38,285 bases of DNA from contig NZ_BASE01000020.1 of the NCBI RefSeq assembly GCF_000813125.1, forward strand, positions 1 through 38,285, given 5' to 3'. The notes beneath the pieces were generated by a model that worked only from the letters and a program-made list of their open reading frames with translations, ran no database searches and was not told the origin of the DNA. Numbering within the stretch: position 1 is the first letter of the stretch; the number at the start of each line of letters is the position of its first letter. The stretch is from Mesobacillus selenatarsenatis SF-1. Its GTDB lineage: Bacteria; Bacillota; Bacilli; Bacillales; Cytobacillaceae. Shown here in pieces: positions 25,270-33,476 of this stretch. The translations under genes were made by a program, and so were the position numbers.

Positions 25270-25602
25270 AATACATATTGCAATAAGTCCTATCTTCCTG
25301 GGAGAAATCTAAATTATGTTTTCTCCCGGTGGTGTGGTCCTTTTTTTATGCGGACTAAGCCAATAAATCGGTAAAAGATGGGAAGGTGGCAGACTTTAGT
25401 CGAGGTTGCCTTATAATATTTTATAAGAACTAAAATTCCTTGTAAAACCATATATATCAACAATGTTCTTAACACTTCAGTCATATTTTGACTGAAGCCT
25501 TTTTATTTTTTTCTAATAAAACCCCCATAACAAAGTAAGCGCAAACGTAACCTTGTAATGATTAAAGCGGCCGCTCCTAAAAACTTACGAGGTGAATTGA
25601 GA
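25270..25602. other. Intergenic gap with two hairpins, no gene seen
   Basis: GGGAGAAA/TTTCTCCC (25300/25320) is a stem with a distant T-run (25341-25347), probably ending the membrane-protein transcript. A second, stronger terminator follows at 25475 although no gene lies between them. A TATAAT at 25412 has no good -35. No supported reading frame was found. Confidence 0.5.
25475..25507 (+). terminator. Strong orphan terminator
   Basis: CTTCAGTCA (25475-25483) and TGACTGAAG (25489-25497) form a perfect 9-bp stem, followed by CCTTTTTATTTTTT. It is more than 200 bases after the nearest upstream gene, so it may end a small RNA or act as a second terminator. Confidence 0.82.
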
Positions 25603-26775
25603 ATGAAGAAACTTTCTAACCAAGAGATGAAAAAAATCGCCAAGAGTACATTGGCTTTAGTGCTTGCTGGAACATTTACATTTTCGCCAGTTGCAATGGC
25701 AGAAGAGAACAATTCTGAGGTTGAAACTGTAGAACTGCAAAATGTCAGCCCTGAAGAGCTTGAAGAAGCAAAGACACAGGTCGATGAGCTTGAAGAAATA
25801 AACCCATCTTTGATTCCTGGTGACTTCTTCTACTTTGCTAAAATCGCACTGGAGAAAATAAGGCTTGCTTTTACATTTGATAATGCTAAAGAAGCAGAAT
25901 TGCTTGCTACATACGCCGCAGAACGCCTTCAAGAGGCAAGTGCTCTATTTGCTGAGGGAAATGAAGAAGAAGCCCTTAAAGTAATCGAAGCAGCTGTTGA
26001 ATATATGGAATCTTCACAAGAGATTGTAGATGAGGAAGTATCAAATGAAGAAGATGCTGACCTTGAAGAAGGAACAGACCCAGAAGATGGTACACCATCT
26101 GATGAAGACACAGAGGAAGCAGATTCTGAAGAATCGACTGAAGATGGCGAAGAGCCTGCTGACGATGTTGTAGCTGAAGAGCCTGGCGATGAAGACGCGG
26201 AAGAAGGGTCTGAGGAAGAAGAGGTTGTAAGTGAAGATCCTTTCGAAGAAATCGAAGGAATGCTCAGACAGAATATCATTGCATTAAAAGCTGCCATGGA
26301 ACACGTGGGCAATGAAAATGCAAGAGCGCAACTTCAAAAGAACATTGACAAAACATACGCTAAAATGGCAAAAAAATTGGCTAAATTAGAAGAAAAGTAT
26401 GCAGAGAAGCCTGTTGAGGAAGAAGATACACAAACAACTGAGCCAGTAGAACTAGAACCAGTGGTTGAGTCAGATCTTCTGCCTGCTGATGAAACACCAG
26501 TTGTTGAAGAGCCTGCTGAAGAAACAATGCCTGTAAATGACGACACAGCTGTAGTACCGGTAGTGTCACCAAAAGCTGAAAAAGAAAAAGCTAAACAAGA
26601 GCGTAAAGCACAAAAGGCTGTTGAAAAACAGGAACGCAAGGAAGCTAAACAGCAAAAGAAAGAAGAAAAACACCAGGCTAAGCAAGATAAGAAACAAGAA
26701 AAGAATTCAAAGAAACATGAAAATAAAGGCAATGGAAATGGCAAAGGTAACGGAAAAGGTAATGATAAAAACTAA
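25603..26775 (+). CDS. Secreted DUF5667-like protein with acidic and basic low-complexity tails
   Basis: A 390-residue exported protein. A signal peptide ends AMA at residue 33. A DUF5667-like helical domain covers about 66-140 (SLIPGDFFYFAKIALEKIRLAF, then AAERLQEASALFAEGNEEEAL). A Glu/Asp-rich stretch (about 136-210), a second helical block (about 212-275), an acidic Pro-rich linker and a Lys/Gln/Glu-rich tail ending NGNGKGNGKGNDKN follow. ATG 25603 has GAGGTGA upstream; the frame runs open to 25558. It lies directly before sigI-rsgI, and its Gly/Asn/Lys tail resembles the RsgI tail. A role in envelope stress sensing or cell-wall binding is an inference. Confidence 0.8.
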   Translation: MKKLSNQEMKKIAKSTLALVLAGTFTFSPVAMAEENNSEVETVELQNVSPEELEEAKTQVDELEEINPSLIPGDFFYFAKIALEKIRLAFTFDNAKEAELLATYAAERLQEASALFAEGNEEEALKVIEAAVEYMESSQEIVDEEVSNEEDADLEEGTDPEDGTPSDEDTEEADSEESTEDGEEPADDVVAEEPGDEDAEEGSEEEEVVSEDPFEEIEGMLRQNIIALKAAMEHVGNENARAQLQKNIDKTYAKMAKKLAKLEEKYAEKPVEEEDTQTTEPVELEPVVESDLLPADETPVVEEPAEETMPVNDDTAVVPVVSPKAEKEKAKQERKAQKAVEKQERKEAKQQKKEEKHQAKQDKKQEKNSKKHENKGNGNGKGNGKGNDKN

Positions 26776-26797
26776 TTCATAATGAACAATAGACTCG

Positions 26798-26828
26798 AAA
26801 AGGTAGCCTTATGTGGCTATCTTTTCAC
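26798..26828 (+). terminator. Probable terminator before sigI
   Basis: AAAAGGTAGCC pairs with GGCTATCTTTT (one G-T wobble) but only four T residues follow, so read-through into sigI is possible. Confidence 0.55.
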
Positions 26829-26884
26829 TGCCTAACCACAGATAGATAAATTGACAGTCATGATATAATGTGGGGAGGAAAGAG

Positions 26885-27640
26885 GTGAGGCTATTGCTAA
26901 GTTTATTGTTCATGGCAAAGAAAAAGCGCAGACCACTGGAAGAAACTGTAGAGAAAATCCACCAGGGGGATGCTGCTTTAAGAGAAGAATTAATTGATTC
27001 TTATAAGCCATTTATCGCGAAGACTGTTTCGTCTGTCTGCAAGAGATACATACATGAATCGGACGATGAATTTAGCATTGGTCTCATCGCATTCAATGAG
27101 GCAATCCAAAAATATTCATCTGAAAAAGGGAATTCATTATTAAGTTTTGCAGAGGTAATGATTAAGCGGAGGGTCATTGATTATATCCGACAGCAGAGCC
27201 GGAATCAAAACCTCAGCTTCAATATATCGAATGATCCAAATGAGGAAGAACAGCAAAGATCGACCATTGAAGATGAGCTTTCTCTTGATGATTTCCGTAA
27301 AAAGACAGAACAGGAACTAAGAAGAGAAGAGATCATCCAATTCCAAGCTGTATTAAAAGACTTTGATCTGTCTTTCCAGGATTTGCTCGAGCAGTCGCCT
27401 AAGCATGCAGATGCCCGCAAAAATGCGATGCTTGTTGCAAAATCAATGGTTGAAAACGAGGAATTAAAGAACTTGCTTCTCGATAAAAAGCGCTTGCCAA
27501 TCAAGCAATTGGAAGACATGGTCAAAGTCAGCAGAAAAACCATAGAGAGAAACAGAAAATATATTATTGCAATTGCACTTATTTTAATTGGGGATTATGT
27601 ATATTTAAAGGATTATATTAAAGGGGTGTTAGAGACATGA
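26885..27640 (+). CDS. sigI: RNA polymerase sigma factor SigI
   Basis: A 251-residue sigma factor for heat and cell-wall stress genes, held inactive by membrane-bound RsgI. Diagnostic SigI blocks are present: YKPFIAKTVSSVCKRYIHESDDEFSIGLIAFNEAI near 40-75, and KHADARKNAM with KQLEDMVKVSRKTIERNRKYI towards the C-terminus. The GTG at 26885 is chosen: GGGGAGG ends 6 bases upstream, and it gives MRLLLSLLFMAKKK, which aligns with the MKPVLSLLFKLGKKK opening of Bacillus subtilis SigI and the same total length. Starts at 26870 or 26912 are less likely. It overlaps rsgI by 4 bases. Confidence 0.96.
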   Translation: MRLLLSLLFMAKKKRRPLEETVEKIHQGDAALREELIDSYKPFIAKTVSSVCKRYIHESDDEFSIGLIAFNEAIQKYSSEKGNSLLSFAEVMIKRRVIDYIRQQSRNQNLSFNISNDPNEEEQQRSTIEDELSLDDFRKKTEQELRREEIIQFQAVLKDFDLSFQDLLEQSPKHADARKNAMLVAKSMVENEELKNLLLDKKRLPIKQLEDMVKVSRKTIERNRKYIIAIALILIGDYVYLKDYIKGVLET

Positions 27641-28710
27641 GAAAAGGGGTTATCCTTGAAATCAATGATCTTTACCTAACATTGTTGACCCCCGAAGGCG
27701 AGTTTTTACGGGCCCGAAAGCTTCAACAAGATTATCAGGTAGGAGAAGAAATTCATTTTTTTCCAGAAACGCTAACTGTTAAAAAGAAAAGATTCAATCT
27801 ATCGTTTTTAAATAGCTTTAAGGCAAGGAGTATTGCTCTTGCAGCAGTATTCATGCTTGCAATGACTGCGCTTGTTCCTGCGTACCAAAACGGACAGGTT
27901 TATGCATTTATGTCCATTGATGTGAATCCAAGCATTGAACTGGCAGTCAATGATGATTTAAAGGTCCTTCGTATGAAAGGGTATAATCCTGAAGGGGAAG
28001 AAATCATTGGGGAAATAAAAGACTGGAAGAAGAAGGATGCAGCTGTGGTTGCAGAGATGATCATCGAGGAAATCAAGGATGAAGGTTTCTTAACACAAGA
28101 AAAAGACGTTGTCATCGCGACTGTTCATAATAAGAAAGCTAAAGAATCTGTGGACCAAAAACTTGAAAAGAAGATATCAGAAATAAAGAAATCAACACAA
28201 ATTGAAAACTTGAATCTTAAAGTGATGGAAGCAACAATTGAAGACAGGGAGAAGGCACAAAAGCAGGGTGTTACAACTGGCGTATACAAAGAAAAGCAAA
28301 AGGATACGCTGAAGCCTGCTGGCAAGCTGGATGAAAAGGAAAAAGCCAAACCAGAGCCAGGAAAGAAAGACCCTGTTCCTTCTGTTGTCCCACAGCCTGA
28401 AAAGAAGGAACCACCAGGTCAGGTGAAGAAAAAAGATCCTCAGGTTCCAAAAGAACCAAACAAGGCGGAACAGCCTGCACAAGATAAAGGCAAAGGAAAT
28501 AAAAATTCCGGAAAGAACGGTAATGGCCAGGATAACAACAAGAATTGGCAAGGTAACAACAACAAACATGCTGATAAAGGCAATAGCAAAAAAAATGGTC
28601 AGAACCAAAAACAATATAAAGCTGAAAAAAAGTCTAACAACCAACAAGGCCCCAGAAGTGACAACATGGGGCGATCAGGGGAAAATAAAGACAATCCTGG
28701 AAATAAATAG
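27637..28710 (+). CDS. rsgI: Anti-sigma-I factor RsgI
   Basis: A 357-residue single-pass membrane anti-sigma factor. The cytoplasmic RsgI N-terminal domain (1-55: GVILEINDLYLTLLTPEGEF, then FFPETLTVKKKRFN) binds SigI. A membrane helix lies at about 64-83. The extracytoplasmic domain (about 90-215) begins with the conserved YAFMSIDVNPSIELAVND. After about 220 it is low complexity: Lys/Pro-rich, then Asn/Gly/Lys-rich to the end (GNKNSGKNGNGQ). The start overlaps the sigI stop (ATGA) with AAGGGGTG upstream, so the two are coupled. The tail probably contacts the cell wall; that is inference. Confidence 0.95.
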   Translation: MRKGVILEINDLYLTLLTPEGEFLRARKLQQDYQVGEEIHFFPETLTVKKKRFNLSFLNSFKARSIALAAVFMLAMTALVPAYQNGQVYAFMSIDVNPSIELAVNDDLKVLRMKGYNPEGEEIIGEIKDWKKKDAAVVAEMIIEEIKDEGFLTQEKDVVIATVHNKKAKESVDQKLEKKISEIKKSTQIENLNLKVMEATIEDREKAQKQGVTTGVYKEKQKDTLKPAGKLDEKEKAKPEPGKKDPVPSVVPQPEKKEPPGQVKKKDPQVPKEPNKAEQPAQDKGKGNKNSGKNGNGQDNNKNWQGNNNKHADKGNSKKNGQNQKQYKAEKKSNNQQGPRSDNMGRSGENKDNPGNK

Positions 28711-28718
28711 TTAATTGT

Positions 28719-28748
28719 AAAAGTCCGGAATTTAATCCGGACTTTTTT
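28719..28748. terminator. Terminator between rsgI and the spore-protein gene
   Basis: AAAAGTCCGG pairs with CCGGACTTTT around AATTTAAT, followed by TT. The symmetric A/T flanks allow use from both directions. Confidence 0.88.
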
Positions 28749-28814
28749 CCATGTCCATATTCAATTGTTTATGGAGATAGTGGATATGCTATATGCAATA
28801 ACTACTCCATCAAT

Positions 28815-29015
28815 TTATTGCTGGTTTTGGCCAGAGATCTGTGCCTGTGCTTGCTGAACAAGGCGTTTAGTGATTTCTCCTCCGACTGAGCCATTTGCTC
28901 TTGAAACTGTATCGGAACCAAGATTCACTCCAAATTCCTGAGCGATCTCATATTTAACCTGGTCCATGAACTGTTCAACGCCAGGAACCAGCAATTTATT
29001 TGAATTACGAGCCAT
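28815..29015 (-). CDS. Alpha/beta-type small acid-soluble spore protein
   Basis: A 66-residue DNA-binding spore protein that saturates and protects DNA in dormant spores. It begins [15 protein letters not shown]. The germination-protease site is in [12 protein letters not shown] (cleavage expected between Glu and Ile), and the second conserved block is [16 protein letters not shown]. Several starts are clustered: TTG 29024, ATG 29018 and ATG 29015 all follow AAAGGAG. ATG 29015 fits family N-termini best, and 29018 is almost as good. Transcription by forespore sigma G is expected from the family; a convincing sigma-G promoter was not found. A strong palindrome precedes the ribosome site. Confidence 0.95.
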   Translation of the reverse strand: MARNSNKLLVPGVEQFMDQVKYEIAQEFGVNLGSDTVSRANGSVGGEITKRLVQQAQAQISGQNQQ

Positions 29016-29036
29016 CATTATCAACTCCTTTGTTAG

Positions 29037-29062
29037 TATACAGAGAAAAATTTCTCTGTATA
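29037..29062. promoter_or_regulatory. 26-bp perfect hairpin in the spore-protein leader
   Basis: TATACAGAGAAA (29037-29048) and TTTCTCTGTATA (29051-29062) are perfect inverted arms with a two-base centre. In the minus-strand mRNA this hairpin would end five bases before AAAGGAG. It could be an mRNA-stabilising 5' hairpin or a DNA operator. Confidence 0.65.
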
Positions 29063-29296
29063 GATAGTTTGAACATTGAAGGTGAATTCATAAGTGGTAA
29101 TCTTTTATCCTTTTGGATAATGTTTACCTGATTTTTGGCTCTATTAAAGCTCATCGGTGGTGGTGTTAAACACTGTTGATTCTTGCCGAAGGCGTAAAGG
29201 ATGGATGGAAACTGCAAGAAAGTACTTTATTAATCAGATGATATTCTTTATCATAGGTATGGTATGTAAATGAATCAGGGCTGAAAGGAAGCAATT

Positions 29297-30652
29297 ATGT
29301 GGATTAATATTAGAAGAAGGTTGAACAAATTATCTCCTGCGCAAATTATCGTAGCTTATTATTTGATTGCGGTAATTGTCTCGATGAGCTTATTAAGTTT
29401 GCCTATTGCCATACAGCCCGGGGCAAAATGGTCTTTCATGGATGCGTTATTCACTGCCGCAAGTGCTGTCAGTGTTACCGGACTTTCAGTAATAACGGTA
29501 CGTGATACTTTTACTGTACCGGGAATCTTTATCCTCATGTTCGTCCTGCAGTTCGGCGGGATTGGAGTCATGGCGCTTGGCACATTCTTCTGGTTAATTA
29601 TAAGGAAGAAAATTGGGCTGAAGGAACGCAGATTAATCATGATGGACCAGAACCAGACATCGATGTCAGGGCTCGTGAAGATGCTGAAAGAAATTCTGGT
29701 CATTATTGTCATAATTGAATTAATTGGTGCACTGCTATTAGGACTATATTTCTTAAAATACTTTCCGACATGGCAAGAAGCATTTCTTCATGGTTTGTTT
29801 GCATCTGTCAGTGCTACAACCAATGGAGGGTTTGATATTACCGGAGCCTCACTGATCCCGTATGCACAGGATTATTTTGTAGTTACAATCAATATGCTAT
29901 TGATTACACTTGGTGCAATTGGTTTCCCTGTGCTGGTTGAACTGAAAAGTTTCCTGTTCAGGAGCAAAAAAAGTGGGCCGTTCCGTTTCTCACTATTTCT
30001 AAAGATTACTACTCTTACGTTCCTTTGCCTCCTTATCTTCGGAACCGTTGCAATTTGGGTACTGGAATATAATCATTTCTTATCTGATAAATCTCTGTTG
30101 GATTCATTCTTTTATGCTTTTTTCCAGTCCACGACAACCAGAAGTGGTGGCTTGGCGACAATGGATGTAAATGATTTTACTGACCCTACCTTATTTCTGA
30201 TGGCAGCTCTGATGTTTATCGGGGCATCACCGAGTTCGGTCGGCGGAGGGATTCGGACAACAACTTTTGCGATAAATCTCTTGTTCCTTTACCACTTTGC
30301 GAGAGGAAGACGAGCAATCAGGGTATTTAACAGAGAGTTGCACCAGGATGATATAATCAAGTCTTTGGTTGTCTCCATCATGGCTGTACTTATATGTTTC
30401 TTTGCCGTCCTTATTCTGATGGTTACGGAGAATCAATCACTATTAGCCATCATTTTTGAAGTTGCATCTGCGTTCGGAACAACAGGCTTATCCATGGGTA
30501 TCACTCCAGAGCTTTCGGCGATTGGAAAAATGGTTCTAATTATTTTGATGTTCATTGGAAGAGTTGGAGTCATATCCTTCCTGTTGATCATTGGCGGTAA
30601 AACAGAAAAAGAAAGCATCCATTATCCAAAGGAACGTGTGATAATTGGTTAA
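29297..30652 (+). CDS. Ktr-type potassium uptake channel subunit (TrkH/KtrB/KtrD family)
   Basis: A 451-residue membrane protein forming the K+-conducting dimer of a Ktr system. Four pore-loop repeats with their selectivity-filter glycines are visible: SAVSVTGLS, SATTNGGFD, STTTRSGGLA and SAFGTTGLSMG. The MGASPSSVGGGIRTTT-like block (here IGASPSSVGGGIRTTTF) is the intramembrane-loop region of the family. It is similar in size to both KtrB and KtrD. No cytosolic KtrA/KtrC gating gene is adjacent, which fits the KtrD-type arrangement. AAAGGAAG precedes the ATG. No c-di-AMP (ydaO-type) riboswitch was recognised in the 270-base upstream gap. Confidence 0.94.
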   Translation: MWINIRRRLNKLSPAQIIVAYYLIAVIVSMSLLSLPIAIQPGAKWSFMDALFTAASAVSVTGLSVITVRDTFTVPGIFILMFVLQFGGIGVMALGTFFWLIIRKKIGLKERRLIMMDQNQTSMSGLVKMLKEILVIIVIIELIGALLLGLYFLKYFPTWQEAFLHGLFASVSATTNGGFDITGASLIPYAQDYFVVTINMLLITLGAIGFPVLVELKSFLFRSKKSGPFRFSLFLKITTLTFLCLLIFGTVAIWVLEYNHFLSDKSLLDSFFYAFFQSTTTRSGGLATMDVNDFTDPTLFLMAALMFIGASPSSVGGGIRTTTFAINLLFLYHFARGRRAIRVFNRELHQDDIIKSLVVSIMAVLICFFAVLILMVTENQSLLAIIFEVASAFGTTGLSMGITPELSAIGKMVLIILMFIGRVGVISFLLIIGGKTEKESIHYPKERVIIG

Positions 30653-30663
30653 TGGTTCATATC

Positions 30664-30692
30664 AAAAAATCCGGGATATCCCGGATTTTTTG
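30664..30692. terminator. Bidirectional terminator
   Basis: AAAAAATCCGGG pairs with CCCGGATTTTTT around ATAT. It separates convergent genes and can serve both. Confidence 0.92.
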
Positions 30693-30752
30693 TTTCCTTT
30701 AATGATTTTCCTACAAGTTTGCCTGGCTCTCATTGTCGTAGTGGGCTGATTA

Positions 30753-31100
30753 TTAATCCTGGCCTTTGCTCACATCTTTTGTAGGGTGCATAAATGGATA
30801 GGCCTGCGGCTTTCTCTTTTCTTCAAGAAGATCCCTGTTTTCAGCAGTGTTCCACCCTATATCATTTGTAGGGTGTACCCATTCATCGCCGGCCATGACT
30901 GCTGGATCTGTCTCGTCAGTCCAATTTTCAAGCGGAGAATTTTCTGATGCGTAGAGACTGTCTCCGATGATGACTCCATGCTCATTCTTGAATGGAGCTT
31001 TCATTTCGATGCCTGTATCTTTAAAGCTCGGAGCATTTATTTGATGGGGCATGGTTTCCTCGATATCCAATGGTTTTAGCTCACGATCTTTTTTTGCCAT
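30753..31100 (-). CDS. DUF3905-like protein
   Basis: A 115-residue soluble, acidic protein resembling the DUF3905 family of spore-forming Bacilli. Diagnostic sequence is EWVHPTNDIGWNTAENR near 72-88. A second, shorter HPTKDV lies near residue 105, so the HPT-x-D motif is repeated. No signal peptide or membrane segment. AAAGGAGGAG lies 7 bases upstream of the ATG. The function is unknown. It is divergent from the two tiny genes at 31238-31542. Confidence 0.78.
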   Translation of the reverse strand: MAKKDRELKPLDIEETMPHQINAPSFKDTGIEMKAPFKNEHGVIIGDSLYASENSPLENWTDETDPAVMAGDEWVHPTNDIGWNTAENRDLLEEKRKPQAYPFMHPTKDVSKGQD

Positions 31101-31237
31101 TTCAGCTCCTCCTTTTTGAGGTTATTTTTTGTCTTATGACGAATTTTATTAGATTGATCCTTTTGTAAAATTAGGTAATCAAATCAGTACATAGCCTATC
31201 GCCGATTGAAAAAAATAGTAGTATGGAGGTGGTTAGA

Positions 31238-31399
31238 ATGGCTAAACGGAAGGCAGAAAGAAATGCATTGGCTAAATATACAAATACACCTAAGAAAAAT
31301 CTTCAGGAAAGCGAATTTTCTGCAGAGTTTGCTCATGGGGAAGATCCAGGCAAATTTGCCAATAGAAATTCAAAGCAAGGCAGGAAAGGAAGATCGTGA
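31238..31399 (+). CDS. Tiny basic protein, possible minor spore protein (53 aa)
   Basis: A 53-residue protein, MAKRKAERNALAKY at the start, then TPKKNLQESEFSAEFAHGED and a basic tail ending RKGRS. ATG 31238 has TGGAGGTGG upstream. It overlaps the next small gene by one base (TGATG). The ESEFSAEFA segment resembles the protease-recognition motif of gamma-type small acid-soluble spore proteins and the VEF-x-x-EFA block of YfhD-like small proteins, so a spore role is possible but unproven. A longer frame over the same bases from 31206 is out of phase and lacks a ribosome site at its start. Confidence 0.75.
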   Translation: MAKRKAERNALAKYTNTPKKNLQESEFSAEFAHGEDPGKFANRNSKQGRKGRS

Positions 31400-31542
31400 T
31401 GAAAAAGCATGAAGGTCGGCACCAAAAGCCAATAAACGTTGAGTTTGGCATGGAATTTGGCGATATAAATGCTGGAAAGCTTTATGAGCTCCCTTTTTCA
31501 GGAAGAAAAGCGAAGCCCAAAGCTGATAAGGAATGTAAGTAG
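31399..31542 (+). CDS. Tiny protein coupled to the previous gene (47 aa)
   Basis: A 47-residue protein, MKKHEGRHQK at the start, then NVEFGMEFGDINAGK and a basic end (KADKECK). AAGGAAG lies 6 bases upstream of the ATG, and the start overlaps the previous stop by one base, so the two are translationally coupled. It shares the EF-x-x-EF-(6-7)-GK pattern with its neighbour (EFSAEFAHGEDPGK against EFGMEFGDINAGK), suggesting an old duplication. The family is not recognised. A terminator follows 10 bases later. Confidence 0.68.
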   Translation: MKKHEGRHQKPINVEFGMEFGDINAGKLYELPFSGRKAKPKADKECK

Positions 31543-31548
31543 TTGAAA

Positions 31549-31578
31549 ATAAAAAGCCGGCTGATTAAGCCGGCTTTA
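31549..31578. terminator. Bidirectional terminator between convergent genes
   Basis: AAAGCCGGCT pairs with AGCCGGCTTT around GATTA, with A-rich left and T-rich right sides. The stop codon of the minus-strand radical SAM gene lies inside. Confidence 0.88.
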
Positions 31579-33325
31579 CATCTTGCACTTTAAAAGTGAA
31601 AAATTGGGGATGTTCCAATTTAGAATCAAAATAAACAAGCATGTATGAAGGGGAGTACTCAATTTCTCCATCTTCAATAAACTTCTCCAGGTCAATCGTG
31701 ATATCCTCAAGCAGTGTATGCTTATACAAATCTTTTTCACTGATATTCAATTCTGAGTACTGATGGCCAAGGGCATCAGGGTTATGAATGATGCCACGGT
31801 ACAATTCAGAACGCTCCTGCTTGTCCAGACTCAGTTCCCACCATGGCTTTCGTGGCTTATGTTTCATGCTTGCAAGGTAATCATACTTCATCAAGCATTC
31901 AATCGCTTCTAAATTGTCCACACCTTTTTCCTCGAGAAAATTGAACAGCCTTTTGAACAGGTCTTCGAGCTGATGGCCAATCCGGGACCATCCTCTTGTC
32001 TCCCAATAAGAGCCGAATTCCTGGAAGAAATCAAATGGTGATGGGAAAACCTTTGTGACTAGATATTCCACCGTAAGATCCATCCGGTGGTCATTCCAAT
32101 ATTTTTCAAGTACATCTTCAACTTGCTTGATCTTGATGATATCGTTGAAATCAAGGACATTATTCCCAAGGATTTCATATGGTGAATGATCCATATAAAC
32201 ATAATCATGCTGGTCAGCCCGCAGTCTCAATCCAGTCCCTCTCAGCATCTTCAGGAAGCCAAGCTGCAATTCTTCGGGCCGCATTGCAAACACATCATTA
32301 AATGTTTTTTTGAACGATTGATAATCTTCTTCGGGCAAACCGGCAATTAAGTCAAGGTGCTGGTCAATCTTGCCGCCTTCCTTGACCATTGTCACGGTAC
32401 GCTTTAGCTTATCGAAATTCTGTTTTCTCATCACCAATTCATTTGTATAATCATTAGTCGACTGTACGCCAATTTCAAAGCGGAATAATCCTGCAGGCGC
32501 TTCCTGGTTCAAGAATTCAATGACCTCTGGACGCATGATATCAGCAGTGATTTCGAATTGGAACACAGTCCCAGGAAGATGCTCATCAATCAGGAACCGG
32601 AACATTTCCATTGCGTAGCTTCGGCTGATATTGAATGTCCTGTCGACGAATTTGATTGTCTTCGCACCATTCGTCATTAGATAACGGATATCTTCCTTGA
32701 CCTTCTCCCTGTCGAAGTAACGGACACCGACTTCAATGGAGGAGAGACAAAACTGGCAGCTGAAAGGGCAGCCGCGACTTGTTTCGAGATAAGTTACCCT
32801 TTTAGAGAGATGGGGAAGATCTTCTTCAAAACGATATGGTGATGGAAGTTCTTTTAAATCCAGCTTATTGCGTTGGGGATTCATTTGGATGCTGTCGTTT
32901 TTTCGATAAGCTATGCCAGGTACTCCCGAAAAATCCGCTCCTGAATCTAGTGCGGAAAGAAGCTGCTTGAATGTCTGTTCACCTTCACCAATGACAATGA
33001 AATCAAACTCTGGCACTTCCTTCATCCAATCCTGAACGTCGTAAGTAACCTCTGGCCCCCCGGCAATGATTTTAATTTCCGGGTTAATCTTTTTGATCAT
33101 CTTGATAACTTTTATGGTTTCTTCAATATTCCAAATGTAGCAGCTGAATCCAATGACATCAGGTTGCTTTTGAATCAAGTCTGACACGATATTAATGACG
33201 GGATCCTTGATTGTATACTCAACTAGCTTCAAGTCAAACTCTGGTTGAGCATATGCCTTCAAATACCTGATTGCAAGATTGGTGTGTATATACTTCGCGT
33301 TGAGCGTTGTTAGTACTATGTTCAT
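31565..33325 (-). CDS. B12-binding-domain radical SAM protein
   Basis: A 586-residue enzyme with an N-terminal cobalamin-binding-like Rossmann domain (about 1-135; IGFSCYIWN, AGGPEVTYD, IGEGEQTF) and a radical SAM domain (about 175-400). The iron-sulfur motif CxxxCxxC is at Cys186, Cys190 and Cys193 (CPFSCQFC). The C-terminal about 180 residues match the DUF4080-type tail found in Bacilli. ATG 33325 follows AAAGGAG at good spacing; the open frame starts 33 bases earlier without one. The substrate is unknown: relatives methylate or rearrange unactivated carbons. It is transcribed alone. Confidence 0.9.
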   Translation of the reverse strand: MNIVLTTLNAKYIHTNLAIRYLKAYAQPEFDLKLVEYTIKDPVINIVSDLIQKQPDVIGFSCYIWNIEETIKVIKMIKKINPEIKIIAGGPEVTYDVQDWMKEVPEFDFIVIGEGEQTFKQLLSALDSGADFSGVPGIAYRKNDSIQMNPQRNKLDLKELPSPYRFEEDLPHLSKRVTYLETSRGCPFSCQFCLSSIEVGVRYFDREKVKEDIRYLMTNGAKTIKFVDRTFNISRSYAMEMFRFLIDEHLPGTVFQFEITADIMRPEVIEFLNQEAPAGLFRFEIGVQSTNDYTNELVMRKQNFDKLKRTVTMVKEGGKIDQHLDLIAGLPEEDYQSFKKTFNDVFAMRPEELQLGFLKMLRGTGLRLRADQHDYVYMDHSPYEILGNNVLDFNDIIKIKQVEDVLEKYWNDHRMDLTVEYLVTKVFPSPFDFFQEFGSYWETRGWSRIGHQLEDLFKRLFNFLEEKGVDNLEAIECLMKYDYLASMKHKPRKPWWELSLDKQERSELYRGIIHNPDALGHQYSELNISEKDLYKHTLLEDITIDLEKFIEDGEIEYSPSYMLVYFDSKLEHPQFFTFKVQDVKPA

Positions 33326-33417
33326 TGAAAAATCTCCTTTGTAAAAATCCAGCAGCAAATCAACTTTTAATTATATCTCAGTTTAGACAAAAAAGACAGG
33401 TGGAATGCAGTTGAAAA

Positions 33418-33455
33418 AATGAAAAGAGCCATTCCCTGGAATGAATGGCTCTTGA
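33418..33455 (-). terminator. Rho-independent terminator for the acyltransferase gene
   Basis: AAGAGCCATTC and its complement GAATGGCTCTT flank a short, partly paired loop. On the minus strand it ends in TTTTCATTTT. Confidence 0.82.
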
Positions 33456-33476
33456 TAATGCTTATATTAGAAAGTT

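Noticed and set aside
26851-26869. TTGACA and TATAAT before sigI as a promoter
   Set aside because: The hexamers are only 7 bases apart, so they cannot work as a pair, and a start from TATAAT would fall in the sigI ribosome site.
29063-29296. c-di-AMP (ydaO-type) riboswitch before the potassium channel gene
   Set aside because: I looked for the conserved segments known upstream of ktr genes and did not find them.
31206-31412. A 68-codon plus-strand reading frame
   Set aside because: It is out of phase with the two tiny genes that have good ribosome sites; its own start has none.
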